Both the position numbers and the translations under genes were made by a program. 64,000 bases of DNA from JAFLCM01 sp046154665 (lineage in GTDB: Bacteria; Planctomycetota; Phycisphaerae; Phycisphaerales; UBA1924), in assembly GCA_046154665.1 (NCBI GenBank), contig JBJXFG010000101.1, positions 1 through 64,000 of the forward strand. The letters run 5' to 3'. The notes below the pieces were generated by a model. The model searched no databases and was not told where the DNA came from. It saw only the letters and a program-made list of their open reading frames with translations. Shown in pieces: positions 33,547 through 41,544 of this stretch. Each line of letters begins with the position of its first letter. The first letter of the stretch is position 1.

Positions 33547-36054
33547 ATGCAGGACTTCGAGAAACTCGGCCAGTTCTACCTCGGGCGCGAATACGACCTT
33601 TCGTCAAAGAAGGGCGATCCGAACGCGCTCGTGCTGTACGACGCCAAGGACCTCGTCACCCACGCCGTGTGCGTCGGCATGACCGGATCGGGCAAGACCG
33701 GCCTGTGCCTCGGGCTGATCGAAGAGGCCGCAATCGACGGCGTTCCGTCCATCGTCATCGATCCAAAGGGCGACCTGTCAAACCTGCTGCTCACGTTCCC
33801 GACGCTGCGCCCGGAAGACTTTCGCCCGTGGATCAACGAGGACGACGCGCGCCGGAAAGGCGTGTCGCCCGACGAGTACGCCGCGGCACAGGCTGAGATG
33901 TGGGCCAAAGGGCTGGCGTCGTGGGGCCAATCGGGTGAGCGGATCGCCAAACTGCGGGCGGCGGCGGAGTTCCGCGTCTACACGCCGGGGTCGAACGCGG
34001 GCATCCCCGTCAGCGTGCTGAAGAGCCTCAGCGCCCCGCCCGCCGCTCTTGTGGAAGACGGTGAGCTGTTCCGCGAGCGCGTGTCGTCGACGGCGACGAG
34101 CCTGCTGGGGCTGATGGGCATCGCCGCCGATCCCTTGAGCAGCCGCGAGCACATCCTGATCTCGAACTTGCTGTCGCGTTCGTGGTCTGACGGGGCCGAC
34201 ATGGACCTTTCGGCGTTGATCACTCAGATCCAGAACCCGCCGATGCAGCGGCTCGGGGTGATGGAGTTGGAGGGCTTCTTCCCGGCGTCGGAACGGTTCG
34301 GGCTGGCGATGCGGCTGAACAACTTGCTCGCGTCTCCGGGCTTCGCGTCGTGGATGGAGGGCGAGGCGCTCGACATCGGGGCGATGCTCTGCGGCGAGGG
34401 CGGCAAGCCGCGCGTCGCCATCTTCTCGATCGCGCACCTGTCGGACGCCGAGCGGATGTTCTTCGTCTCGATGCTGTTCAACCAGTTGCTGGCGTGGACG
34501 CGTCAGCAGTCCGGGACGACGAGCCTGCGGGCGCTGGTGTACATGGACGAGATCGCGGGCTACTTCCCGCCGGTGGCGAACCCGCCCAGCAAGGGGCCGA
34601 TGCTGACGCTGATGAAGCAGGCCCGCGCGTTCGGCGTGGGCATGGTGTTCGCCACGCAGAACCCAGTGGATATTGACTACAAGGGCCTCTCGAACGCCGG
34701 AACGTGGCTCATCGGGCGCTTACAGACCGAACGCGACAAGATGCGTGTGCTGGACGGGCTGGAGGGCGCGGCGGCGCAGTCGTCTTCAGGGTTTGATCGG
34801 GCGTGGGCGGATCGCACCCTGAGCGCTCTGGGTCCGCGCCAGTTCCTGATGAACAACGTGCATGAAGATGGGCCGGTGGTCTTCGAGACGCGCTGGTGCC
34901 TCTCGTACCTCCGCGGCCCGCTCACGAGGCAGCAGATCAAGGTGCTGATGGACCCGGTGAAGGCGGGCGGGGCTGGCGCAGGTGGTGTCGCATCCGGTGG
35001 CACCGGTCTCCGACCGGTGCAGGCCGTTGCATCCGATTCGCCTTCGACTACAGCCTCTTTCGCTCCGGCAACTTCGGTTTCGATGCGCGTCGCTGGCCAG
35101 CACCAGCCAACGGCTGGTGCCACCAAGGCCTCTGCCACCAATGCCGGCTCATCGCGCCCCGTGCTGCCGCCGGAGATCCCGCAGTTCTTCCTGCCCACGC
35201 GCGAGTCGGGGCCGTTGACCTACGCGCCGTCGCTGTTCGCCACCGCGCGGGTGCTCTACCGCGAGACGAAGCTCGGGGTCGATGTCGAGGAATCCGTGAC
35301 GATGCTCGTGCCCATGTCCGACGGCGCGGTGACGGTGGACTGGGACCACGCCGAGGAGACGGACCTGGTTGAGGGCGATCTTGAGCGGGAGCCGTCGGGC
35401 GACGCTGCGGCGTTCGCGCCGCTCCCGCCTGAAGCCAGCCGGGCCAAGAGCTACGAGTCTTGGAAGAGGGCGTTCGCCGACGCGGTGTTCCGCAATCACG
35501 CGCTCGAGCTCTCGTCGTGCCCCGGGCTGAAGATGGTGAGCGCGCCCGGGGAGACAGAAGAAGCTTTCAAGGCTCGCGTGGCCCACGCCCTGCGCGAAAA
35601 GCGCGACGAGCAGGCCGAGAAGCTCCGCACCAAGTACACCCCCAAGCTCGCGGCGCTGCAGGAGCGGCTCCGCAAGGCCGAGCAGCAGGTGGCGGTGCAG
35701 AAGGAGCAGGCCAGCGGCGCCAAGTGGGGCGCGGCACTCTCGGCGGGCGCGGCGATCTTGGGCTCGTTCCTGGGCCGCAAGGTCGCGTCGGCGGGCAACA
35801 TCGGTCGCGCCACTACCGCCGCAAGAGGCGTCGGCCGCACCATGAAGGAATCTTCCGATGTCGGGCGCGCCGAAGAGACCGTCGAAGCCGTCAAGCGGCA
35901 GGCGACGGACCTGCAGGCGCAGTTCGATGCCGACCTCGCAACCGTCAGCGAGGAAACTGATGCACTCGGCGCGCAGATCGAAACCGTCTCTCTGCGGCCC
36001 AAGAAGACGAACATCTCAGTACGGACGGTGGTGCTCGCGTGGCGGGCGGGTTGA
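33547..36054 (+). CDS. HerA-like ATP-binding protein with C-terminal coiled coil
   Basis: 835-residue P-loop ATPase of the HerA/FtsK-like group (DUF87-related). Walker A GMTGSGKT (about 42-49), Walker B-like IVIDPKGD (about 66-73) and a second acidic LVYMDEIAGYFPP with ATQNPVDIDYKGLSNAGTWL mark the motor. A coiled coil (ALREKRDEQAEKLRTKYTPK through QLQ-rich sequence, about 680-720) and a GAALSAGAAILGSFLGRK hydrophobic stretch follow. Relatives are often large stand-alone proteins of unknown substrate; DNA or peptide translocation is possible. Residues about 484-526 are low-complexity and coincide with a paired hairpin repeat (34996-35124). The start is the ATG at 33547; codons upstream are open but not conserved. 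Confidence 0.85.
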   Translation: MQDFEKLGQFYLGREYDLSSKKGDPNALVLYDAKDLVTHAVCVGMTGSGKTGLCLGLIEEAAIDGVPSIVIDPKGDLSNLLLTFPTLRPEDFRPWINEDDARRKGVSPDEYAAAQAEMWAKGLASWGQSGERIAKLRAAAEFRVYTPGSNAGIPVSVLKSLSAPPAALVEDGELFRERVSSTATSLLGLMGIAADPLSSREHILISNLLSRSWSDGADMDLSALITQIQNPPMQRLGVMELEGFFPASERFGLAMRLNNLLASPGFASWMEGEALDIGAMLCGEGGKPRVAIFSIAHLSDAERMFFVSMLFNQLLAWTRQQSGTTSLRALVYMDEIAGYFPPVANPPSKGPMLTLMKQARAFGVGMVFATQNPVDIDYKGLSNAGTWLIGRLQTERDKMRVLDGLEGAAAQSSSGFDRAWADRTLSALGPRQFLMNNVHEDGPVVFETRWCLSYLRGPLTRQQIKVLMDPVKAGGAGAGGVASGGTGLRPVQAVASDSPSTTASFAPATSVSMRVAGQHQPTAGATKASATNAGSSRPVLPPEIPQFFLPTRESGPLTYAPSLFATARVLYRETKLGVDVEESVTMLVPMSDGAVTVDWDHAEETDLVEGDLEREPSGDAAAFAPLPPEASRAKSYESWKRAFADAVFRNHALELSSCPGLKMVSAPGETEEAFKARVAHALREKRDEQAEKLRTKYTPKLAALQERLRKAEQQVAVQKEQASGAKWGAALSAGAAILGSFLGRKVASAGNIGRATTAARGVGRTMKESSDVGRAEETVEAVKRQATDLQAQFDADLATVSEETDALGAQIETVSLRPKKTNISVRTVVLAWRAG
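34996..35124. repeat. Paired GGTGGCACC hairpin repeat inside the ATPase gene
   Basis: Outer 9-bp arms GGTGGCACC (34996-35004) and GGTGCCACC (35116-35124) are exact inverted repeats. Each arm is followed by its own small hairpin: CACCGGT-ctccg-ACCGGTG on the left (35001-35019) and CACCAGCC-aac-GGCTGGTG on the right (35101-35119). The stems differ but remain paired. The block is translated in frame as GGTGLRPVQA...HQPTAGATK. A relative lies at 61339-61405. Confidence 0.85.
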
Positions 36055-36077
36055 CCGTGGCGCCCGAAAAACGAAGC

Positions 36078-36100
36078 GGGGCAGGCTGGGGGCCTGCCCC
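36078..36100. terminator. GGGGCAGGC hairpin after the ATPase gene
   Basis: Perfect 9-bp stem GGGGCAGGC / GCCTGCCCC with a short loop, 24 bp after the ATPase stop and 10 bp before the tRNA-Met 3' end. No U-tract follows, so termination is only inferred. The same stem recurs at 43114-43272 and 58366-58384, so it is also a dispersed repeat unit. Confidence 0.6.
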
Positions 36101-36110
36101 ACCGTTCAAG

Positions 36111-36184
36111 TGGCGAAGGGCGGAGTCGAACCGCCGACCTAGGGTTTATGAATCCCTCGCTCTAACCAACTGAGCTACTTCGCC
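36111..36184 (-). tRNA. tRNA-Met (CAT), elongator type
   Basis: 74-nt cloverleaf on the minus strand. The acceptor GGCGAAG pairs fully with CTTCGCC, discriminator A, CCA not encoded. D arm GCTC/GAGC with loop AGTTGGTTA; T arm GGCGG-TTCGACT-CCGCC. Anticodon loop TTCATAA gives CAT. The anticodon stem AGGGA/ACCCT has an A-A mismatch at the pair next to the loop. A fully paired 1-72 (G-C) excludes initiator tRNA. A lysidine-modified tRNA-Ile(CAT) cannot be ruled out without modelling, but GGCG acceptor bases favour Met. Confidence 0.9.
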
Positions 36185-36351
36185 GAGTTTTCGCCCCGTG
36201 GGCGTGGTCGCTCGCGGGATCGGAGGGGATGGTATGCGCCCGGATTTCAGGCGGCAACTCAGGGCGTCGACGCTCGAGAAAGCCGCATGATTGCGTGAGC
36301 ACACGCCTCGGCCGAAGGTCCATCGGCCCCGATGGTCGAATGGTCCCGCTC

Positions 36352-36437
36352 ACGAGCCCGGAGCGTGAACGACGGGTTCCGGGAGCGCCCTCGATCCGCT
36401 GCGCTCCAACCCACTCGCTCACGCTCGGGGCTCGTTT
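36352..36437. repeat. LAHARGS-type inverted repeat, copy 3
   Basis: Arms at 36352-36378 and 36408-36437: ACGAGCCCGGAGCGTGAACG against CGCTCACGCTCGGGGCTCGT. It fills much of the 316-bp gap between tRNA-Met and hrpA, and ends 63 bp before the hrpA start. The remaining gap shows no gene. Confidence 0.85.
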
Positions 36438-36500
36438 CTTGGGGCTCAAAGTGAATGCGCCTCATCCGCTCTCCGAACTCACTCCCTACCATCCCCTCTT

Positions 36501-39500
36501 GTGCTCACGGGCGTGGAGTCATTGCGGGAACGGCTGGCCGGGTGCATGGCGTGGGACGCCGCGCGGCTCGGTCGGCGGTTGCGCGAGAGCGAGCACCTGC
36601 TGCGCCACGGTCGGCACCGGGCCTCGGCGCGGGCCCGCATCGAAGCCCTCGAAAAGGACATCGAGCGCGCGGCCCTGGCGGCGCGAACCCGCGCCGCGTC
36701 GGTGCCGCGCGTCGGCTACCCCGCCGAGCTCCCGATCTCGCAGCGGCGCGACGAGATCGCCGCGCTCATCCGCGAGCACCAGGTGGTCGTGGTCTGCGGC
36801 GAGACGGGCTCGGGCAAGTCGACGCAGCTGCCGAAAATCTGCCTCGAAGTGGGCCGCGGCGTGCGCGGGTTCATCGGGCACACCCAGCCGCGGCGGATCG
36901 CGGCACGATCGGTGGCGCAGCGTGTGGCCGACGAGATCGGCACGCCGATGGGCCGGCACGTCGGCTACAAGGTGCGATTCACCGATCGCACCAGCCCCGA
37001 GAGCCTCATCAAGGTGATGACCGACGGCGTGCTGCTCGCCGAGACCCAGGCCGACCGGCTGCTCGAGCGCTACGACACGCTCATCATCGACGAGGCGCAC
37101 GAGCGCTCGCTGAACATCGATTTCTTGCTGGGATACGTCAAGACGATCCTGCCGAAGCGGCCCGATCTGAAGATCGTCATCACCAGCGCCACGATCGACC
37201 CGCAGCGATTCGCGGACCACTTCCGAGCAGACGACGGAACGGAAGTCCCGATTGTCGAGGTCTCAGGGCGGACCTACCCCGTCGAAGTGCGATACCGCAC
37301 GCTGCGCTCCGACGACCCCGACGAAGCGGACCGCACGATGGAGCAGGCCATCCTCGACGCGGTCGACGAACTCGTCGCCCACGACGCGAGTTCGGGGGGT
37401 GGCGCGGGCGGTGAGCCCGGCGACATCCTCGTGTTCCTTCCCGGCGAGCGCGAGATCCGCGAGACCGTCGAAGAGCTCAAGCACCATCACCTGTTCACGA
37501 ACCATCATCGAATCCGCACCGAGGTGCTGCCGCTGTACGCGCGGCTCAGCGGCGAAGAGCAGCAGCGCGTCTTCCAGCGGCGCCCGGGAACACGCCGCAT
37601 CGTGCTCGCCACCAACGTGGCGGAGACGTCGATCACCGTCCCCGGCGTGCGCTACGTCATCGACACCGGCCTCGCCCGCATCAGCCGCTACTCCTCGCGC
37701 AGCCGCGTGCAGGGGCTGCCCATTGAGAAAGTCTCGCAGGCCAGCGCCAAGCAGCGTGCGGGCCGGTGCGGTCGCGTGGCCCCGGGCGTGTGCGTGCGGC
37801 TGTACGCCGAGGATGACTTCAACGACCGCGAAGAGTTCACGCCGCCGGAGATTTCGCGGACGAATCTGGCGAGCGTGATCCTGCAGATGAAGGCGCTGGG
37901 TCTGGGCGAGGTGGAGCGGTTCCCGTTTGTCGAAGCGCCGAACCCGCGTGCGATCCAGGAGGGCTATGAGACGCTCAGCGAACTGGGCGCGATCGACGAG
38001 CGCGGCCGCCTGACGCAGACCGGCTCGGCGATGTCGCGCCTGCCCATCGACCCGCGGCTCTCGCGCATGATCCTGGCCGCCCGAGGCGAGCAGTGCGTGC
38101 CAGAGGTGCTGGTGATCGCCGCGGCGTTGAGCGCCCAGGACCCGCGCGAGCGACCGGTCGACAAACGCGAGGCCGCGGACAAGACGCACGCGCGATGGGT
38201 CAACGCCCACCTGCGGAAGGACAAGGAGCCCGCGCCCGACGGCGCGCCGATCCCCGGCGTAGCCCGCGCCAAGCCAGGCGACGGCGACGAATCGGGCTCG
38301 GACTTCATGGCCCTCGTGAATCTGTGGAACGAGTACCAGCGACAGCGCGCGAGCCTGACTTCCAGCCGCCTGCGCAAGTGGTGCAAAGACCACTTCCTGG
38401 GCTACATGCGGATGCGCGAGTGGGGCGAGGTTCATTCCCAACTCTCACGCCTCGTGACCGAACTGGGCGTGTGGGAGAAGACGGAGGACACGCGCCGCGG
38501 CAGTGACGACGCCGTCGCCGACGAAGGCCACGTCCACCGCGCCCTGCTCACCGGCCTGCTCGTCAACATCGGGCGGTTCGACGATTCCACGCGCGAGTAC
38601 GCCGGTGCCCACGGCGCCCGTTTCCACATCTTCCCCGGCTCGGCGATGTTCTCGGCGAAAGCCAAGTGGATCGTCGCCGCCGAGCGCGTCCGGACCACCC
38701 GCGTCTACGCGCGCTCCGTCGCACGCATCCGTCCCGAGTGGATCGAAGAACTCGCCCCGCGCCTCATCACACGCAGCTACGGCGAAACGATCTGGAACGA
38801 GCGCACCGGCACGGCCCACGTTTTCGAGACGGTTTTCCTCTTCGGTCTCGAAGTCATCCCGCGCCGCCGCGCGAATCTGGCCCAGATCGACCCCGCCGCG
38901 GCCCGCAGCGTGTTCATCCAGAACGCGCTTATCGAGGGCAAGTATCACCACCACGGGAGTTTCTTCGAGCACAACCAGCGCGTGCTCGCCGACGCTGCCA
39001 GACTTGAGGCGCGGGCAAGGCGGCGTGATCTCGTCGCCGATCTCGCGCGGCGTTTCGAGTTCTACGACAAGCGCCTGCCGCCGAAGGTCACCAGTGGCGG
39101 TGCTTTCGAGCGGTGGCGCACCCAGGCCGAGAAGGACCGACCGCGCCTGCTCGAGATGCGCCTCGAAGACGCCCTGCGAGCCCCAAGCGCCGAGGGCCCC
39201 GGCCTGCCCAACCCCGCCGACACGCCCGAGCAACTCCACATCGGCGGCACGGCATACCCGCTCTCCTACCGCTTCGAGCCCGGCGAGCACGACGACGGCG
39301 TGACCATCACGCTGCCGCTCACGACATTGCAAGGGCTCGATGCGGGCGCGCTTGAGTGGCTCGTGCCGGGATGGACGCCCGAGAAGGTCACCGAACTGCT
39401 GCGCACCCTGCCGAAGGACGCACGGCGCGCCATCGGCCCGGCACCGCAGGCGTGCGCCGACTTTCTCACGGCCGCGGTCGACCGCTCGCGCTCGATGCAC

Positions 39501-40661
39501 GAACAACTCGCGGCGTTCGTATCGGCCCGCGCCGGCTGCGTCGTGACACCCCGAGACTTCCACCGCGACGACCTGCCCGCCCACCTCACCATGCGTGTGC
39601 TCGTGACCGACGCGCGGGGCAGACCGATCGCCACCGGGCGCGACGTGGCCGCCCTGCGCGCGCAGCTTCGCTCGCAAGTTGCGGGCGCTCTCGCTTCGCT
39701 CCGAGGCACCGAGTTCAACCGCTCCGGCATGACCGATTGGGAGTGCGGCGACATCCCGATCGAAACCGACGTCACCGCCGCCGGGGCCCGCGTCCGCGCT
39801 TTCCCGGCCCTGTTCGACGAGGGCAAGACGGCGGGGATGAAACTCTGTGATTCCCGCGCCTCGGCGGCGCTCTCACACCGCGCGGGGCTGAGAAGACTCT
39901 TCGCCCTCCGCGTCCGCGGCGAAGTCCGCGCCGCCCTCGAACACGCACCGGGCTATCAGAAGCTCGCCCAACTCTGGGGCCCGATGGGCAGCGGCCCGGA
40001 GCTTTCCGACCAACTCACCTTGCTGGTGTGCGAACGCGCGTTCCTGACGCTCACCGGAACGCAAGCGACAGCGCAGAGCAACGACATCCGCACCTTCGCG
40101 GCGTTCACCGAACGCTATGAATCCGGCTTCGGCTCGATCGTCTCCGAGAGCCTGAGCGTCGTCGCCGTCGTCACCGACGTCATCGAGAGCCTGCACCGCG
40201 TGCGGCTGCGCCTCGAAACGATGCGAACAAGCCGCGCCTCGCTCGAATGGGCCCCGGCCCTCGAAGGCGTGGCCAATCAGGTTGATCTCTTGTGCCCGCG
40301 CGGGTTTCTGCTGAGCACGTCGTCCAGCAGCGGCAAGCTCGGTGATATTGCACGGTTTCTTCGCGCTGCCGAGGCGCGGCTGCTCAAGGTGCAGCAAGGC
40401 AAGATCGCCCAGGACCAGGCCCGCGCGACGGAACTGCGCCCGCACCTTCGGAAGTGGCTCGACGCACGCGACACCACCAGCGCGTCAGGCCCCGCGGCGG
40501 AACTGAGCGAAGCGAAGCGCACGGCGCTCAACGCCTACCGCTGGATGCTCGAAGAGTTCCGCGTCATGCTCTTCGCGCAGGAGTTGAAGGTTCCGGGGCC
40601 GGGGGCGATCACGGCGAAGCGGCTGGAGGAGCAGTGGGCGGTGTTCGTTGCGACGCCGTGA
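36501..40661 (+). CDS. hrpA: ATP-dependent RNA helicase HrpA
   Basis: 1386-residue DEAH-box helicase, the long bacterial HrpA form (E. coli about 1300). Motif I GETGSGKS (about 100-107), motif II DEAH (197-200), motif III SAT (TSATIDPQRF), and motif VI QRAGRCGR (about 421-428) are all seen. The helicase-associated HA2 region, an OB-fold-like segment and the HrpA-specific C-terminal DUF3418 region (LLSTSSSSGKLGDIARFLRA and after) follow. HrpA rescues stalled ribosomes and processes mRNA in E. coli; the same is likely here. The start is a GTG at 36501, only 63 bp after a palindromic repeat. It is a single large gene, without evident frameshift. Confidence 0.95.
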   Translation: MLTGVESLRERLAGCMAWDAARLGRRLRESEHLLRHGRHRASARARIEALEKDIERAALAARTRAASVPRVGYPAELPISQRRDEIAALIREHQVVVVCGETGSGKSTQLPKICLEVGRGVRGFIGHTQPRRIAARSVAQRVADEIGTPMGRHVGYKVRFTDRTSPESLIKVMTDGVLLAETQADRLLERYDTLIIDEAHERSLNIDFLLGYVKTILPKRPDLKIVITSATIDPQRFADHFRADDGTEVPIVEVSGRTYPVEVRYRTLRSDDPDEADRTMEQAILDAVDELVAHDASSGGGAGGEPGDILVFLPGEREIRETVEELKHHHLFTNHHRIRTEVLPLYARLSGEEQQRVFQRRPGTRRIVLATNVAETSITVPGVRYVIDTGLARISRYSSRSRVQGLPIEKVSQASAKQRAGRCGRVAPGVCVRLYAEDDFNDREEFTPPEISRTNLASVILQMKALGLGEVERFPFVEAPNPRAIQEGYETLSELGAIDERGRLTQTGSAMSRLPIDPRLSRMILAARGEQCVPEVLVIAAALSAQDPRERPVDKREAADKTHARWVNAHLRKDKEPAPDGAPIPGVARAKPGDGDESGSDFMALVNLWNEYQRQRASLTSSRLRKWCKDHFLGYMRMREWGEVHSQLSRLVTELGVWEKTEDTRRGSDDAVADEGHVHRALLTGLLVNIGRFDDSTREYAGAHGARFHIFPGSAMFSAKAKWIVAAERVRTTRVYARSVARIRPEWIEELAPRLITRSYGETIWNERTGTAHVFETVFLFGLEVIPRRRANLAQIDPAAARSVFIQNALIEGKYHHHGSFFEHNQRVLADAARLEARARRRDLVADLARRFEFYDKRLPPKVTSGGAFERWRTQAEKDRPRLLEMRLEDALRAPSAEGPGLPNPADTPEQLHIGGTAYPLSYRFEPGEHDDGVTITLPLTTLQGLDAGALEWLVPGWTPEKVTELLRTLPKDARRAIGPAPQACADFLTAAVDRSRSMHEQLAAFVSARAGCVVTPRDFHRDDLPAHLTMRVLVTDARGRPIATGRDVAALRAQLRSQVAGALASLRGTEFNRSGMTDWECGDIPIETDVTAAGARVRAFPALFDEGKTAGMKLCDSRASAALSHRAGLRRLFALRVRGEVRAALEHAPGYQKLAQLWGPMGSGPELSDQLTLLVCERAFLTLTGTQATAQSNDIRTFAAFTERYESGFGSIVSESLSVVAVVTDVIESLHRVRLRLETMRTSRASLEWAPALEGVANQVDLLCPRGFLLSTSSSSGKLGDIARFLRAAEARLLKVQQGKIAQDQARATELRPHLRKWLDARDTTSASGPAAELSEAKRTALNAYRWMLEEFRVMLFAQELKVPGPGAITAKRLEEQWAVFVATP

Positions 40662-40700
40662 GGCGCGGGCTGGATTCTCCGCCTAGGTGGGTTCCTCTTC

Positions 40701-40914
40701 GCCCGCGGAGCGGGCGCATGATGGTTGCCAGACGCGGAGCGTCTGGAAGTGCAGCCAAAGCATGACCCGCCCAGGACATGGGCGGGCGAACTCACCTCAC
40801 CTCGCAGGCAGCCGCGGCGAAGACACGCTCGCCCATCTCATGGGCGAGATTCTCATTGCGGGCCCATCCCAGCGGCTCCGCCGCTGGCAACCATCGGTTG
40901 CCCGCTCCGCGGGC
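40701..40914. repeat. Nested multi-hairpin inverted repeat, 46-bp arms
   Basis: The outer arms 40701-40746 and 40869-40914 are inverted copies, each containing two hairpins: GCCCGCGGAGCGGGC and a CCAGnnGCGGAGCnnCTGG unit. In the left arm that second stem is CCAGACGCGGAGCGTCTGG, in the right it is CCAGCGGCGGAGCCGCTGG (read inverted), so both stems stay paired. The interior has two more matching hairpins, CCCGCCCAGGACATGGGCGGG (about 40766-40785) and CTCGCCCATCTCATGGGCGAG (40828-40847), again with co-varied ends. The element fills nearly all of the 292-bp gap between hrpA and the next gene. Confidence 0.9.
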
Positions 40915-40953
40915 ACGTCGGAGTCTGTAACCCGCTTTGACTACGATTCACGC

Positions 40954-41433
40954 ATGGCTTCCGACGCCGACATGCTGAAGGCGTATCTCGCGGATCGGGA
41001 TGTGCCGTGCCCTTCGTGTTCGTACAACCTGCGGGGGTGCGTGGCGGAAACATGCCCGGAGTGCGGCCACTCGCCAAAGCTGGGCATCCAACAGACTCTC
41101 TGGACGCCCGGCCGGGTGCGGCTGCTCCGCGCGGCTTTGGGTGTGTGCGCCATTGCTTACGGTGCGGCCGCCACAGAGTACCTGCTCTTTCTGATCGAAC
41201 GTGGCGGGGTTGCTGGAATGCTTCCGTATGTCGCGACAACCTGGGTTGCGCTGGTGATCACCAACACCGGCGCATCAATTTCGCTCGGTTGGGCGTTGCG
41301 GCAGACAATTGGGCTAGGCCAGACAGCAGCGGACCGGCGACTCGCACACGCCTTCGTCGTGGCGCTGGCCGTGCCGCTGGGCATGTCGTTGCTCTACGTC
41401 ATCCAACTCGCCGTCGACGCAGTTGTCAGATGA
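40954..41433 (+). CDS. Zinc-ribbon membrane protein
   Basis: 159-residue protein. A short start leads to VPCPSCSYNLRGCVAETCPECGHS (C-x2-C, C-x2-C spread over about 20 residues; only the motif, residues about 17-37, is meant), a ribbon frequent in planctomycete membrane proteins. Three or four hydrophobic segments follow (RLLRAALGVCAIAYGAAATE, VATTWVALVITNTGASISLG, AFVVALAVPLGMSLLYVIQL). No function can be assigned. The ATG at 40954 is chosen because codons upstream lie in the hairpin repeat. It resembles the 32691 protein in domain style but not in sequence. Confidence 0.75.
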   Translation: MASDADMLKAYLADRDVPCPSCSYNLRGCVAETCPECGHSPKLGIQQTLWTPGRVRLLRAALGVCAIAYGAAATEYLLFLIERGGVAGMLPYVATTWVALVITNTGASISLGWALRQTIGLGQTAADRRLAHAFVVALAVPLGMSLLYVIQLAVDAVVR

Positions 41434-41481
41434 GGGCATGGTGGCCAGCGGTTAGACATTCGAGTCCAGGCAGCGCGGCGA

Positions 41482-41506
41482 AACCCCCTCCCTCACGGTC
41501 GGGGTT
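41482..41506. repeat. Single arm of the CCCTCCCTCACGGTCGGGG dispersed repeat
   Basis: Near-identical to 757-780 and to one arm of the element in mnmG. It lies in the 111-bp gap upstream of the SpoVR gene. Confidence 0.75.
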
Positions 41507-41544
41507 CTGTTCGCGCGAGCGCCCCCACGCCGATACCCTTCCCC

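Noticed and set aside
36111..36184. Initiator tRNA-fMet or tRNA-Ile(CAT)
   Set aside because: The 1-72 pair is G-C rather than the unpaired form of initiators, and acceptor bases fit elongator Met better than Ile, although Ile is not fully excluded.
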